64,000 nt of DNA from JALYXV01 sp963791545 (lineage in GTDB: Bacteria; Actinomycetota; Acidimicrobiia; Acidimicrobiales; Palsa-688), in the NCBI GenBank assembly GCA_963791545.1, contig CAWBSR010000007.1, positions 186,001-250,000 of the forward strand, in the 5' to 3' direction. Numbering within the stretch: position 1 is the stretch's first letter; each line of letters begins with the position of its first letter. Both the position numbers and the translations under genes were made by a program. Positions 24,065-32,843 of the stretch are shown piece by piece. The notes beneath the pieces were generated by a model. The model did no database searches and was not told the DNA's origin. It was given only the letters and a program-made list of their open reading frames with translations.

Positions 24065-25549
24065 TTGAGTAACACCAACGCGGCGTCGGCAGACGACGTC
24101 GTCATCGTGGGTGCGGGGCCGGCAGGCCTCACCGCCGCCTACCAACTGGCGAAGGCGGGCAAGACGGCCACGGTGATGGAATCCGACTCAGTAGTCGGCG
24201 GCATCAGCCGTTCCGCGGAACGCGACGGCTGGCGCTTCGACATCGGCGGCCACCGCTTCTTCACCAAGGTCAAAGTGGTCGAGGACCTGTGGCACGAGAT
24301 CCTCCCCGACGAGGATTTCCTACTGCGGCCCCGGATGAGCCGGATCTATTACAACGGGAAGTACTTCGACTACCCCCTGAAAGCGCAGAACGCCCTGTCC
24401 AACCTGGGCCCGGTCGAGGCGGCCCGCTGCGTCGGTTCCTACCTCTGGGCCCGGGTCCGGCCCCCGAAGGACCAGAGCAACCTCGAAGGATGGGTCGCAG
24501 CCCGGTTCGGCTACCGGCTCTACAAGACCTTTTTCAAGACCTACACCGAGAAGGTGTGGGGGGTCCCGGCCACCGAACTGCCGTCGGACTGGGCGGCTCA
24601 GCGGATCAAGAACCTGTCGCTCTCGAAGGCGGTATGGAACGCCGTCCTCCCCAAACGCAACCAGAAGGACATCACCTCGCTCATCGAGGAGTTCCAGTAC
24701 CCCAAGTACGGCCCCGGGATGATGTGGGAACGGTGCCGGGACAAGGTCGAGGCGGCTGGCACCAAGGTGCTCATGAACACCGCGGCCCGGCGGATCCGCC
24801 ACGCCGACGGCCGGGCAACCGCGGTAGTGGCGTCGTCCGATGACGGTACCGAGACCGAGTACACGTGCTCCGCCGTGATCTCCTCGATGCCGATCACGGC
24901 CTTGCTGCGCTCCATGGACCCGCCGGTCCCCGAGAGGGTGAGAAAGGCGGCCGACGACCTGCACTACCGCGACTTCCTCACCGTGGCTCTGGTCGTGCCG
25001 GAATCGGCCGGCTTCCCGGACAACTGGATCTATATCCATTCTCCCGAGGTCAAGGTGGGCCGGATCCAGAACTTCGGCTCCTGGTCCCCCTATCTGGTCA
25101 AGGATGGAAAAACGTGCCTGGGCTTGGAGTATTTCGTCTTTGAAGGCGATGAGTACTGGACTATGACCGACGAGGCCCTGGTGGCGCTGGGGCAGCGGGA
25201 GCTCAAGGTCCTGGGCCTGGTAGACCCGTCCCTCGTGGAAGCGGGCTACGTGGTGCGCATGCCCAAGGCGTACCCGCACTACGACGCCGATTACAAGGCC
25301 AACGTCGATGTCCTGCGGGCGTGGCTGGCCGAGCACGCGTCGAATGTCCACCCGGTGGGCCGCAATGGGATGCACAAGTACAACAACCAGGACCATTCCA
25401 TGTACACCGCCATGCTCACGGTGGAGAACCTGCTCGGGGCCCACCACGATGTGTGGTCGGTGAACGTGGAGGAGGACTACCACGAGGAAAGCCGCCCGGC
25501 CGGTGGCGGCACCGGGCGGGACGCCCCGATCCTGCCCAAGCGGAGCTAG
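24065..25549 (+). CDS. FAD-dependent oxidoreductase (amine oxidase/UDP-galactopyranose mutase-like)
   Basis: A 494-residue flavoprotein. The N-terminal Rossmann motif VVIVGAGPAGLTAAYQLAKAG is followed by the FAD motif DIGGHRFFTKV. GHRFF-type sequences and the DYPLKAQNALSNLG segment occur in protoporphyrinogen-oxidase/UDP-galactopyranose-mutase-like proteins that accompany glycosyltransferases. The TTG start at 24065 is supported by GAGGAGG at 24052-24058, six bases away. The substrate is not known; the upstream GT-C gene suggests an envelope sugar or lipid. Confidence 0.8.
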   Translation: MSNTNAASADDVVIVGAGPAGLTAAYQLAKAGKTATVMESDSVVGGISRSAERDGWRFDIGGHRFFTKVKVVEDLWHEILPDEDFLLRPRMSRIYYNGKYFDYPLKAQNALSNLGPVEAARCVGSYLWARVRPPKDQSNLEGWVAARFGYRLYKTFFKTYTEKVWGVPATELPSDWAAQRIKNLSLSKAVWNAVLPKRNQKDITSLIEEFQYPKYGPGMMWERCRDKVEAAGTKVLMNTAARRIRHADGRATAVVASSDDGTETEYTCSAVISSMPITALLRSMDPPVPERVRKAADDLHYRDFLTVALVVPESAGFPDNWIYIHSPEVKVGRIQNFGSWSPYLVKDGKTCLGLEYFVFEGDEYWTMTDEALVALGQRELKVLGLVDPSLVEAGYVVRMPKAYPHYDADYKANVDVLRAWLAEHASNVHPVGRNGMHKYNNQDHSMYTAMLTVENLLGAHHDVWSVNVEEDYHEESRPAGGGTGRDAPILPKRS

Positions 25550-25573
25550 CCCACGCCCGGTATCACCGCGGCC

Positions 25574-27421
25574 ATGTGCGGCCGCGGGAGGGTGCTGGCG
25601 GAACCCCGGCTGTCGCCCGACGGCGAGTCGGTCGCGTTCGTGGCGACGGCCGGGGGCAGGGGGGCACTCATCGTCGTCCCCACCTCGGGAGGTCACGAGG
25701 TGGTGGTCACGAGCGATCCGCCGCCTCCCGCGACCGCTTCCTACGGTGGGGGGATTTTCGACTGGACGCCGTCGTCGGATGCCCTCGTTTACGTGGGCGC
25801 CGACCGGCTCCTCTATCACCAGCCGGTAGTGGGCGGGCCGGCCCGAAAGGTGGTCAGCGACGGCCCGGTGGCGGCGCCCGCGATGGCGCCCGACGGCGCC
25901 CGGGTGGCGTATGTGCGCGACGGCCGCCACGTGGCGGTGGCCTCGCTCGCCGCTGGCGGCCCGTGGCCGGTGCGGCTGTCGCAACATCCCGACTTCGCCT
26001 TCGACCCCGCCTGGTCGCCGGACGGACGCTGGGTGACCTGGCACGAGTGGGATGTGCCCGCCATGGCCTGGGACGACAGCCGGATCATGTTCGCCCCCTC
26101 CGATGGAGGCGGCACCCCCGTCGCGGTCGCCCGGCCGGGCAACGGCCCGGTCTCGGTCGGCCAACCGCGCTTCAGCCCCGACGGGGCCTGGCTGGCATTC
26201 CTCTGCGATGCCGGCGGCTGGCTCAACATTTGGCGGGCCCGCCCCGACGGGGGGGACCCCGAAGCACTGGTCGCGGAGGCGGCAGAGCACGGCGGCCCCT
26301 CCTGGGGCCCCGGTCAGCGCAGCTACGCCTGGTCCCCAGACAGCCGCCACATCGTCTTCTGCCGCAACGAGGCGGGCTTCGGCCGGCTGTGCGTAGTCGT
26401 CGCCAGCGGCGCCGGCGATGATGACCGTGACGGGGCCGTCCGTGACCTCGACCGCGGCGTCTATTCCGCCCTGTCGTGGGCCGGGGGCCAGGTGGCGGGC
26501 CTGCGCAGCGGCGGCCGGACCCCCGACCAGGTAGTCGTCCTCGACCCCACCGCCGCCACACCTGGCACACCTGGGCGCCGGACCCTGGCCCGGGGGCCGG
26601 TGGCGGGGTTCGAAGCGGCGGGGCTGGTGGAGCCGGAACTGGTCACCTGGGAGAGCGAGCCGCGGCCAGGGCTCGGGTCCACGGTCCACGGGCGCCTCTA
26701 TCGGGGCCGGGCCCCCGGGGGCGACGAGGGGGGCCCGCTGCTGGTGTGGATCCATGGTGGCCCCACCGGTCAGAACCAGGTCGCCTTCAACGCCCGCATC
26801 GCCTTCTTCTGTGACCGGGGCGCCAGTGTGCTCCAGGTCGACCACCGCGGTTCCACCGGCTGGGGCCGGGCCTACGCCCAGGCCTTGCGGGGGGAGTGGG
26901 GCCGCCTTGACGTGGTCGACGCCGCGGCCGCCATGCGGGCCGCCGCCGATCGTCGCTGGGGCGACCCAAGACGCATGGTCCCCATCGGCGCTTCCGCGGG
27001 TGGCCTGACGGTACTGCTCCTCCTGGCTCAACATCGCGAACTTTGTGCCGCCGGGGTGGACCTGTACGGTGTCACTGATCTGTTCGACCTGGACGAAACC
27101 ACGCACCGCTTTGAGGCGCACTATCTCCGTTCCCTCGTGGGGCCGCTCCCCGACGCCGCCGACCGCTATCGGGCGCGCTCGCCGATCAGCCTGGCATCGC
27201 GTATCACGGCGCCGCTTCTCGTGCTGCAGGGCTCCGCGGACATCGTGGTTCGCCAGGCCCAATCCGACGCACTGGTATCGGCGGTGGGCGCGGCCGGCGG
27301 CACCGTGGAATATCACGTCTACGACGGCGAAGGCCATGGATGGAGCCGGGCCGAGGTGGTCGCGGACGAACTCGACCGCACCTGGTCCTTCCTTCGCCGC
27401 TTCGTCATGAGGAGGTGCTGA
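25574..27421 (+). CDS. Prolyl oligopeptidase family (S9) peptidase
   Basis: A 615-residue serine peptidase with two domains. Residues 1-360 are a beta-propeller with WD40/TolB-like repeats (LSPDGESVAF, WSPDGRWVTW, FSPDGAWLAF). The C-terminal alpha/beta hydrolase has the nucleophile motif GASAGG, an acidic residue in LQGSADIVV, and the histidine in DGEGHGW. Such enzymes release dipeptides or N-acylated amino acids from short peptides. No signal peptide is visible. ATG start at 25574; GTG 25592 is an alternative. The stop overlaps the next ATG (TGATG). Confidence 0.88.
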   Translation: MCGRGRVLAEPRLSPDGESVAFVATAGGRGALIVVPTSGGHEVVVTSDPPPPATASYGGGIFDWTPSSDALVYVGADRLLYHQPVVGGPARKVVSDGPVAAPAMAPDGARVAYVRDGRHVAVASLAAGGPWPVRLSQHPDFAFDPAWSPDGRWVTWHEWDVPAMAWDDSRIMFAPSDGGGTPVAVARPGNGPVSVGQPRFSPDGAWLAFLCDAGGWLNIWRARPDGGDPEALVAEAAEHGGPSWGPGQRSYAWSPDSRHIVFCRNEAGFGRLCVVVASGAGDDDRDGAVRDLDRGVYSALSWAGGQVAGLRSGGRTPDQVVVLDPTAATPGTPGRRTLARGPVAGFEAAGLVEPELVTWESEPRPGLGSTVHGRLYRGRAPGGDEGGPLLVWIHGGPTGQNQVAFNARIAFFCDRGASVLQVDHRGSTGWGRAYAQALRGEWGRLDVVDAAAAMRAAADRRWGDPRRMVPIGASAGGLTVLLLLAQHRELCAAGVDLYGVTDLFDLDETTHRFEAHYLRSLVGPLPDAADRYRARSPISLASRITAPLLVLQGSADIVVRQAQSDALVSAVGAAGGTVEYHVYDGEGHGWSRAEVVADELDRTWSFLRRFVMRRC

Positions 27422-28617
27422 TGGCGACGACCGTCTACTACTGCCCGACCTGTGGCTACGAAGTCCAGGGCCGGGGCGGCAAGTGCCACAACTGCAAGGA
27501 ACCTCTGATCGAGTCGCCCCTCGAGGAACTGGCCGAGGGCGAGGCCGAGGAGGAGGTCGGCTACAACCTCGACGAGTGGGAGGATGCGGCCCGGGGGGAG
27601 CTGATCGCGGGCCTGATCGAAGGAGGGTTCCGCCACCGCTTCGAAGGCGACGAGATGGTGGTGGCGGCCGAGGACGAGGACGATGTCGACAACCTGATCG
27701 CCAACCTCGGGGCGCAAGGCTCCGGTGACCCCAATGACCCCGAACCGGGGCGGGTCCTCACCGTCCTGGCCGACGCCGCCCGGCGCCTGGTTGTGGATCC
27801 CACCGATATGGCCGCCGACGGTGACCTGGCGGAGGCGGCGGCCGGGGTCTTCGCGATCGAAGGCGTGTGGGGTGTGGACGAGGAGACCTGGGCGGCCGTG
27901 GGCCGGGTCACCCGGCGCCTGCTCGGGGCCCTGGGCGCCGACGAGGCGCTGGAAGCCGAGATCACCGAGAGCGCGACGCTGCTGGCCCGCCTGCTGCAGG
28001 ACCTCGAAGGCCGGGTCCGAGGATTCGTCTATGAGCCCGCAGCAGTCGAGGCGGAGTCGGAGGGCGCCGACGGCGACGTCGAAGAAAATGACCGGGAGAC
28101 GGAGCAGGACAGGGGGGAAGACGGCGTCGAGCTGGCCGCCGGGGAGGAAGACGAGATGGTCTACGAGTTGGAGGACTGGCGGCCCGAGGAGCGGGCCCAG
28201 ATCAGCCTCCTCCTCGAACGGGGCCAGATCCGCTACCACTGGGAGGGAAGCGACCTGATCGTGGGCGCCGCCCATGACGAGGCGGTGGAGGCGATCCTGG
28301 TCGAGGTGAGCCGGGCCGGCTCGGAGTCGTCGGACGAAATCGACGACGAGGCCCGCTACCTCATCCTGTCGGATCTGTTCGGCGCCGCCGACCGCTTGGC
28401 GGGCGACCCCGAAGACGAACAGAAGCAGGAAGACCTGGTCACCCTGGCCGCCTTGATCCAGAACTGGGCCACCCCGTTCGCGGTCACCGACGACGAGTGG
28501 TGGAAGATCCGGCTGCGGGCCAGCACCCTCGCCGATTCCGTCGAGGCGCAGTCCAGCCGGGCGGTGATCGAGGACGCGGCCGGCAACCTCCGGGACCTGC
28601 TCCGCAAGTTCGTCTAG
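27421..28617 (+). CDS. Acidic zinc-ribbon protein with a duplicated domain, function unknown
   Basis: A 398-residue protein with a zinc ribbon at the N-terminus (Cys8, Cys11, Cys22, Cys25: CPTC and CHNC). Two copies of one domain follow, near residues 55-100 (LDEWEDAARGELIAGLIEGG then FEGDEMVVAAEDEDDVD) and 245-290 (LEDWRPEERAQISLLLERGQ then WEGSDLIVGAAHDEAVE). They resemble the small signal-transducer fold of DUF2007, though I am not certain. Each copy is followed by a helical section. The protein is strongly acidic. It is coupled to the S9 peptidase gene by TGATG and has its own GGAGGT. No function can be named. Confidence 0.75.
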   Translation: MATTVYYCPTCGYEVQGRGGKCHNCKEPLIESPLEELAEGEAEEEVGYNLDEWEDAARGELIAGLIEGGFRHRFEGDEMVVAAEDEDDVDNLIANLGAQGSGDPNDPEPGRVLTVLADAARRLVVDPTDMAADGDLAEAAAGVFAIEGVWGVDEETWAAVGRVTRRLLGALGADEALEAEITESATLLARLLQDLEGRVRGFVYEPAAVEAESEGADGDVEENDRETEQDRGEDGVELAAGEEDEMVYELEDWRPEERAQISLLLERGQIRYHWEGSDLIVGAAHDEAVEAILVEVSRAGSESSDEIDDEARYLILSDLFGAADRLAGDPEDEQKQEDLVTLAALIQNWATPFAVTDDEWWKIRLRASTLADSVEAQSSRAVIEDAAGNLRDLLRKFV

Positions 28618-28666
28618 CGGTTCCGCCGCCCAACCCCGAGGTTTCGTACAACTTCCTGAGACGGTC

Positions 28667-28672
28667 TACCGT
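28667..28672 (+). promoter_or_regulatory. Candidate -10 element for the J-like protein gene (leaderless)
   Basis: TACCGT, eight bases before GTG 28681, with no ribosome-binding sequence. Confidence 0.4.
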
Positions 28673-28680
28673 TTCGGATT

Positions 28681-29382
28681 GTGTTGCTGGCCGAGTTGGA
28701 GATACGCCATTCACGCGCCATCGCGCCCACTCGGCGGGTGGCCTTGGGCGATCTGTGGTTGCCAACCGAGCCCGCCCCGGGATTCGGCGGCATCCTGCTG
28801 GCGGGGATCGTGGCGGGGCACGTCAACCAACTCGAGGACGACCTTCGCGACGAGCTGGATGCCTTGGTCGACGATCTGGAACGGGGTTCCAAGATCGCCC
28901 AGCCCCGGCTCCGGCACCGATTTCAGACCGACGTGGTGGGCCTCGACCGGAGCCACCACCGCCTGGTCGGCGTCGGCGAGTCGATGGCCCTGGAGCTGGA
29001 CGACCACGGGGCCGTCCTGCCCCAGATCCTGGGAGCCACCTACGCGGCCAGCAAGTTGTCGTACCGGACCCGGGGCGCCGTGTTCGGGCTGCTACGCCGG
29101 GCGACGCGCTGGCACGCCGATAACGACGACCGCCTGATCGGCTACCTGACCGGCGATGAGGCGTCCTACCGCCCCTGGAAGGCGGGGCTCCACGACGAGG
29201 GCTGGGCCCTCAAGGTGCTGGGCTTCAAACCGGACGCCGACCCGACCCGCTCGGCCGTGCTGGCGGTGTTCCGGAAGATGGTGTTCCACGCCCACCCTGA
29301 CCATGGTGGGTCCAGCGACCAGGCGGGCAAGCGGATCACCGAGCTGACCCAGGCCAAGCGGATCCTCCTCACCGAGGTCTGA
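28681..29382 (+). CDS. Protein with C-terminal J-like domain, function unknown
   Basis: A soluble 233-residue protein. The last 60 residues read like a DnaJ domain: ALKVLGFKPDADPT, a helix, FHAHPDHGGSSDQAGKR with the HPD motif at residues 205-207, and a final helix with ELTQAKRILL. The HPD motif is what activates Hsp70 ATPases. The first 170 residues match nothing I recognise. The order (J domain at the C-terminus, no zinc or G/F region) fits a type III J protein that brings DnaK to a special client. GTG start at 28681. An alpha/beta hydrolase gene follows two bases later. Confidence 0.7.
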   Translation: MLLAELEIRHSRAIAPTRRVALGDLWLPTEPAPGFGGILLAGIVAGHVNQLEDDLRDELDALVDDLERGSKIAQPRLRHRFQTDVVGLDRSHHRLVGVGESMALELDDHGAVLPQILGATYAASKLSYRTRGAVFGLLRRATRWHADNDDRLIGYLTGDEASYRPWKAGLHDEGWALKVLGFKPDADPTRSAVLAVFRKMVFHAHPDHGGSSDQAGKRITELTQAKRILLTEV

Positions 29383-29384
29383 CG

Positions 29385-29999
29385 ATGGCCGCCGCGCCGA
29401 GCCCGGGACCAGGCCCGATCGCGGCCGTTCTGCTGGCCCCCGGCGCCGGAGCCGACCGCAACCAGTCGGCGCTGGTGGCCATCGACACCGCCCTGACTGC
29501 CACCGGCGTGACGGTGGCCCGGATGGACTTCCCCTACCGGAGAGCGGGGCGGCGCAACCCCGACCGACCACCGGTGTTGCTCCAGGCGGTGCTGGACGCG
29601 GCGCGAGCCCTGGTGGCGGCCGCCGGTTGCGCCCCCGAGCAGATCGCCTTAGGGGGACGTTCGATGGGTGGCCGCATCGGGTCGCTGGCGGTGGCCGACG
29701 GACTGCCGGCGGCGGCGCTCATCTTGATCAGCTACCCGCTCCATCCCCCGGGACGACCGGACAAGCCGAGGACGGACCATTTTCCCCACCTGTCTGTCCC
29801 CTGCTTGTTTGTCTCGGGGACCCGGGACACCTTCGCGACCCCCGCCGAGCTGGCCGCCGCCACCGCCGCCATCCCGGGCCCCGTGACCCACCACTGGCTC
29901 GAGGGCAAGGACCACGGCTTGCGGGGCTGCGACGCCGCAGTGGTCGAGGTGGTGGTGGCGTTCGTCACAGATGTCACGGGCCGGCGTCGTCGGGGTTGA
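29385..29999 (+). CDS. Alpha/beta hydrolase (KANL3/Tex30, dienelactone hydrolase-like)
   Basis: A 204-residue hydrolase with the nucleophile elbow GGRSMGGR (serine near residue 92). The N-terminal strand and oxyanion loop read VLLAPGAGADRNQ. A distal Asp lies in VSGTRDTFATP and the His in EGKDHGLRG, completing a catalytic triad. The substrate is unknown. ATG at 29385, two bases after the J-like gene. Its last 26 bases overlap the end of the convergent transporter gene. Confidence 0.85.
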   Translation: MAAAPSPGPGPIAAVLLAPGAGADRNQSALVAIDTALTATGVTVARMDFPYRRAGRRNPDRPPVLLQAVLDAARALVAAAGCAPEQIALGGRSMGGRIGSLAVADGLPAAALILISYPLHPPGRPDKPRTDHFPHLSVPCLFVSGTRDTFATPAELAAATAAIPGPVTHHWLEGKDHGLRGCDAAVVEVVVAFVTDVTGRRRRG

Positions 30000-31479
30000 G
30001 CTCCTCCAGCGAGCGCTGGGCAGTCTCCGGGTACGCCTTCACGATGAGCCCGACCATGAGGGCGGGGCCGATCGCGAGCACCGCGAAGGCGGGGGCGAAG
30101 GTGGCGAAGTGCCCGGACAGGGCGCCGACGGTGATGAGGCCCACCACCCCACCGGCGGCGTAGGCCAGCCCGACGACCCCAGTCGCCCGGCTTCGCTGCC
30201 AGGTCGGAAACAACTCCGGCCCGTACACTCCCAGCGCCGGCGCCACCGCGTAGCTAAGCACGCTGTCGGCGATGCCCCACGCCCACAGCGGCCAGCCCTG
30301 GGCCAGGTACACCGCGAGGGTGGTGACGATCCCCCCAGCCGCCCCCACCGCGGCCACCAGGCGTCGCCCCCGGAGGTCCGCCAACCGCCCCCCGAGGAGG
30401 ACACCGAGGCCTCCGATCGTGCCGCAGATGAGGGAGAACTCACTTATTCGGGCGGCGCTGAAAGCTCGTTCGGCCCGCAGGTACTCGTTCTGGAACTGGC
30501 CAGAGGGGGTCACGAACAGCGAGAACAGGAAGCTTCCGGTGCACAGCAGCGCCAGCCGCCTGGTGTCGGTGCGGCGACCCTCGGGCGGGGAGGCCTTGTC
30601 CAGGCGCTGCCAGCGCCGGCTCTCGGGCAGGTGGCGGCGGGCGACGGCCACCAGGGGCAGGAAGACCAGCGCCCCGACGAAGAGCCACCGCCAGCCGCCG
30701 GTCCCGAGGCCTGCCAGGGGGAGGGCGACGGTCGCCAGCCCCCCGCCCAGGCCCACCGCCATGGTGAGCAGGGCCAGCGCCCAGGCCCGAGACCCGGCCG
30801 GCATCTCCTCGGCCGCCAGCACCCCGATGAGGACCAGGAGGCCCGCCGTCGCCGCCACCGCCAGGACCTGGGTGAGGGCCAGCCACACCAGCGACGGGGC
30901 GAGGGCGCCGAGGGCGCTGAGTACGGTGGCGCCGGCCGCGCAGCCCAGGATCAGCCGCCGCCGGCCGTGGCGGTCGGCGAGGACGAGGATGCCCAGCGCC
31001 AGCACCACATTGGCCCGCACCACGCCGAGCGCCAGCCCCTGATCGGCTCGCGAGGCCCCGAACTCGGCGGCCGCGTAGGTCATGGTGAGGCTGAGCAGTG
31101 ACCCGACGAAGCCCACCACGACCGCCAAGGCGCACACCGTGGCCAGGACCTGGGCGGCCCGGCGGTCCAGCCGTTGGGGCGGCGCCCACCACGGCTGAAG
31201 GTGCCGGGGCGCCAGGCCGCCCAGCGCCCAGCGCAGGGGGAGGGCAAACAGGGGCGAGAAAAAGGGCAGACCGAGCTCGAAGTCGACGGTCTGGCTCACC
31301 GCGGTGCCGCCGGGACCGGGCGCCGTGGTGACGGTGCGCCGGTAGCCCCGCAGCGGCCCTTCCACCTGCGTGAACTCCCCCTCTCGCTCTCCTGGCCCTT
31401 CCAGGATGAGGCCGTGGCGGGGCCGGAGGACGGCTGCGACGGCGTCGGCGTCGAGCACCGCCTTGGTTGAGACCCTCAT
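29974..31479 (-). CDS. Major facilitator superfamily transporter
   Basis: A 501-residue permease with about twelve membrane helices. The loop between helices 2 and 3 carries ADRHGRRRLILG, and the equivalent loop of the second half carries ADLRGRRLVAA, both typical of MFS carriers. Unusually, about 105 soluble residues precede the first helix; they begin MRVSTKAVLDADAVAAVLRP and may be a small regulatory domain. The substrate cannot be read from sequence. No clear promoter or ribosome-binding site was seen. The gene overlaps its convergent neighbour by 26 bases. Confidence 0.85.
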   Translation of the reverse strand: MRVSTKAVLDADAVAAVLRPRHGLILEGPGEREGEFTQVEGPLRGYRRTVTTAPGPGGTAVSQTVDFELGLPFFSPLFALPLRWALGGLAPRHLQPWWAPPQRLDRRAAQVLATVCALAVVVGFVGSLLSLTMTYAAAEFGASRADQGLALGVVRANVVLALGILVLADRHGRRRLILGCAAGATVLSALGALAPSLVWLALTQVLAVAATAGLLVLIGVLAAEEMPAGSRAWALALLTMAVGLGGGLATVALPLAGLGTGGWRWLFVGALVFLPLVAVARRHLPESRRWQRLDKASPPEGRRTDTRRLALLCTGSFLFSLFVTPSGQFQNEYLRAERAFSAARISEFSLICGTIGGLGVLLGGRLADLRGRRLVAAVGAAGGIVTTLAVYLAQGWPLWAWGIADSVLSYAVAPALGVYGPELFPTWQRSRATGVVGLAYAAGGVVGLITVGALSGHFATFAPAFAVLAIGPALMVGLIVKAYPETAQRSLEELNPDDAGP

Positions 31480-31556
31480 ACCGAGGCGGCGGGCATCGGC
31501 GAAGTCTCTCGCGGGTTCGCGTCTCGGGGGCCCGGAAGCGGCAATACTTGGCGGCC

Positions 31557-32843
31557 GTGAGCCAGATCGTCGTGCGTCCCAATGGGCCCCTCGAGGGGAC
31601 CATCCAGGTCGGGGGGGCCAAGAACTCCGCTCTCAAGCTCATGGCGGCCAGCCTCCTCGCGGAGGGCGAGTACCACCTCCGCAACGTGCCCGCCATCACC
31701 GACGTGGACATCATGGCCGAGCTCCTGACCTGCATGGGAGTGACCGTGAGCCGGCCTTCGCCCCACGACGTCATCCTCCGGCGACCCGCGGTATTCGGCA
31801 ACGAGGCGCCCTACGAGCTGGTGGAGCGCATGCGGGCGTCCATCGTGGTGCTGGGGCCGCTGCTGGGGCGCACCGGGCGGGCCCGGGTCGCCATGCCGGG
31901 CGGCGACGACTTCGGTTCCCGGCCCATCGACATGCACCTGGCGGGGCTGGAGCAGATGGGGGCGTCGTTCGAGTTCTCCCACGGGTACATCGAGGCGACC
32001 GCCGAGCAGTTGCTCGGGGCCCGCATCGTGCTGGAGTTCCCGAGCGTCGGGGCCACGGAGAACCTGCTCCTGGCGGCCGTGCTGGCCAAGGGGACCACAG
32101 TGATCGAGAACGCGGCCCGCGAGCCCGAAATAGCCGACCTGGCCGCCTTCCTCAACACCATGGGTGCCCTGGTGGTGGGCGCCGGCTCGTCGACCATCAC
32201 CGTCGAGGGGGTGGAGGAGCTGGAGCCGGCAGACCACACCGTGATCCCCGACCGCATCGAAGCGGCCACCTATCTGGCCGCGGTGGCGCTGGCGGGCGGC
32301 GAGGTCACCCTCGAGGGGGCCCGGCCCGATCATATGGACATGTTCATCCAGAAGCTGGGAGACATGGGGGTGCGCATCGCCCCGAGCAGCAGCGGGCTGT
32401 GGGCGCTGCAGAACCAGAGGCTGAAGTCGGTGGATGTCTCCACCCTGCCGTATCCGGGGATCGCGACCGACTACAAGCCTCTTTTCGTCACTATGCTCAG
32501 CGTGGCCGACGGGGTCGCCATCGTGACCGAAAACCTGTTCGCGGGCCGCTTCAAGTACATCTCGGAGCTGATCCGGATGGGTGCCGACATCCGCACCGAG
32601 GGCCGCCATGCCGTGGTCCGGGGCGTGGAGCGGCTGTCGGGGGCGCCGGTGCGGGCCAGTGACATCCGGGCCGGGGCGGCCCTGGTGGTAGCGGGCCTGG
32701 CGGCCGAGGGGGAAACGATCGTGGCCCACGCCGAGCACATTGACCGGGGGTACGAGGACCTCCCGGGTCGGCTGCGCGACCTCGGGGCGCAAGTATCCCG
32801 GGTGACCGCGGCGATAGCCGATGACGCCGTTGACCAAGGCTGA
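31557..32843 (+). CDS. murA: UDP-N-acetylglucosamine 1-carboxyvinyltransferase with Asp at the active-site Cys position
   Basis: First committed enzyme of peptidoglycan synthesis, 428 residues. The N-terminus has GGAKNSALKLMAA, which binds UDP-GlcNAc. In the loop that normally reads PGG-Cys (Cys115 in E. coli) this protein has PGGDDFGSRPID, with Asp117. Mycobacterial MurA also has Asp there and is naturally resistant to fosfomycin, so resistance is predicted. Start GTG 31557, with an AATACT element eight bases before. The end overlaps meaB by 23 bases. Confidence 0.95.
   Translation: MSQIVVRPNGPLEGTIQVGGAKNSALKLMAASLLAEGEYHLRNVPAITDVDIMAELLTCMGVTVSRPSPHDVILRRPAVFGNEAPYELVERMRASIVVLGPLLGRTGRARVAMPGGDDFGSRPIDMHLAGLEQMGASFEFSHGYIEATAEQLLGARIVLEFPSVGATENLLLAAVLAKGTTVIENAAREPEIADLAAFLNTMGALVVGAGSSTITVEGVEELEPADHTVIPDRIEAATYLAAVALAGGEVTLEGARPDHMDMFIQKLGDMGVRIAPSSSGLWALQNQRLKSVDVSTLPYPGIATDYKPLFVTMLSVADGVAIVTENLFAGRFKYISELIRMGADIRTEGRHAVVRGVERLSGAPVRASDIRAGAALVVAGLAAEGETIVAHAEHIDRGYEDLPGRLRDLGAQVSRVTAAIADDAVDQG

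Noticed and set aside
24320..27337. A minus-strand ORF of about 1000 codons
   Set aside because: It lies opposite the FAD oxidoreductase and S9 peptidase genes, which have clear motifs. Its translation is Arg/Gly/Pro/His-rich with no domain, as expected for an antisense frame in high-GC DNA.
30440..31801. A 453-codon minus-strand ORF over the transporter and murA starts
   Set aside because: It is a shadow of the MFS gene in another frame, low in complexity and with no motif.
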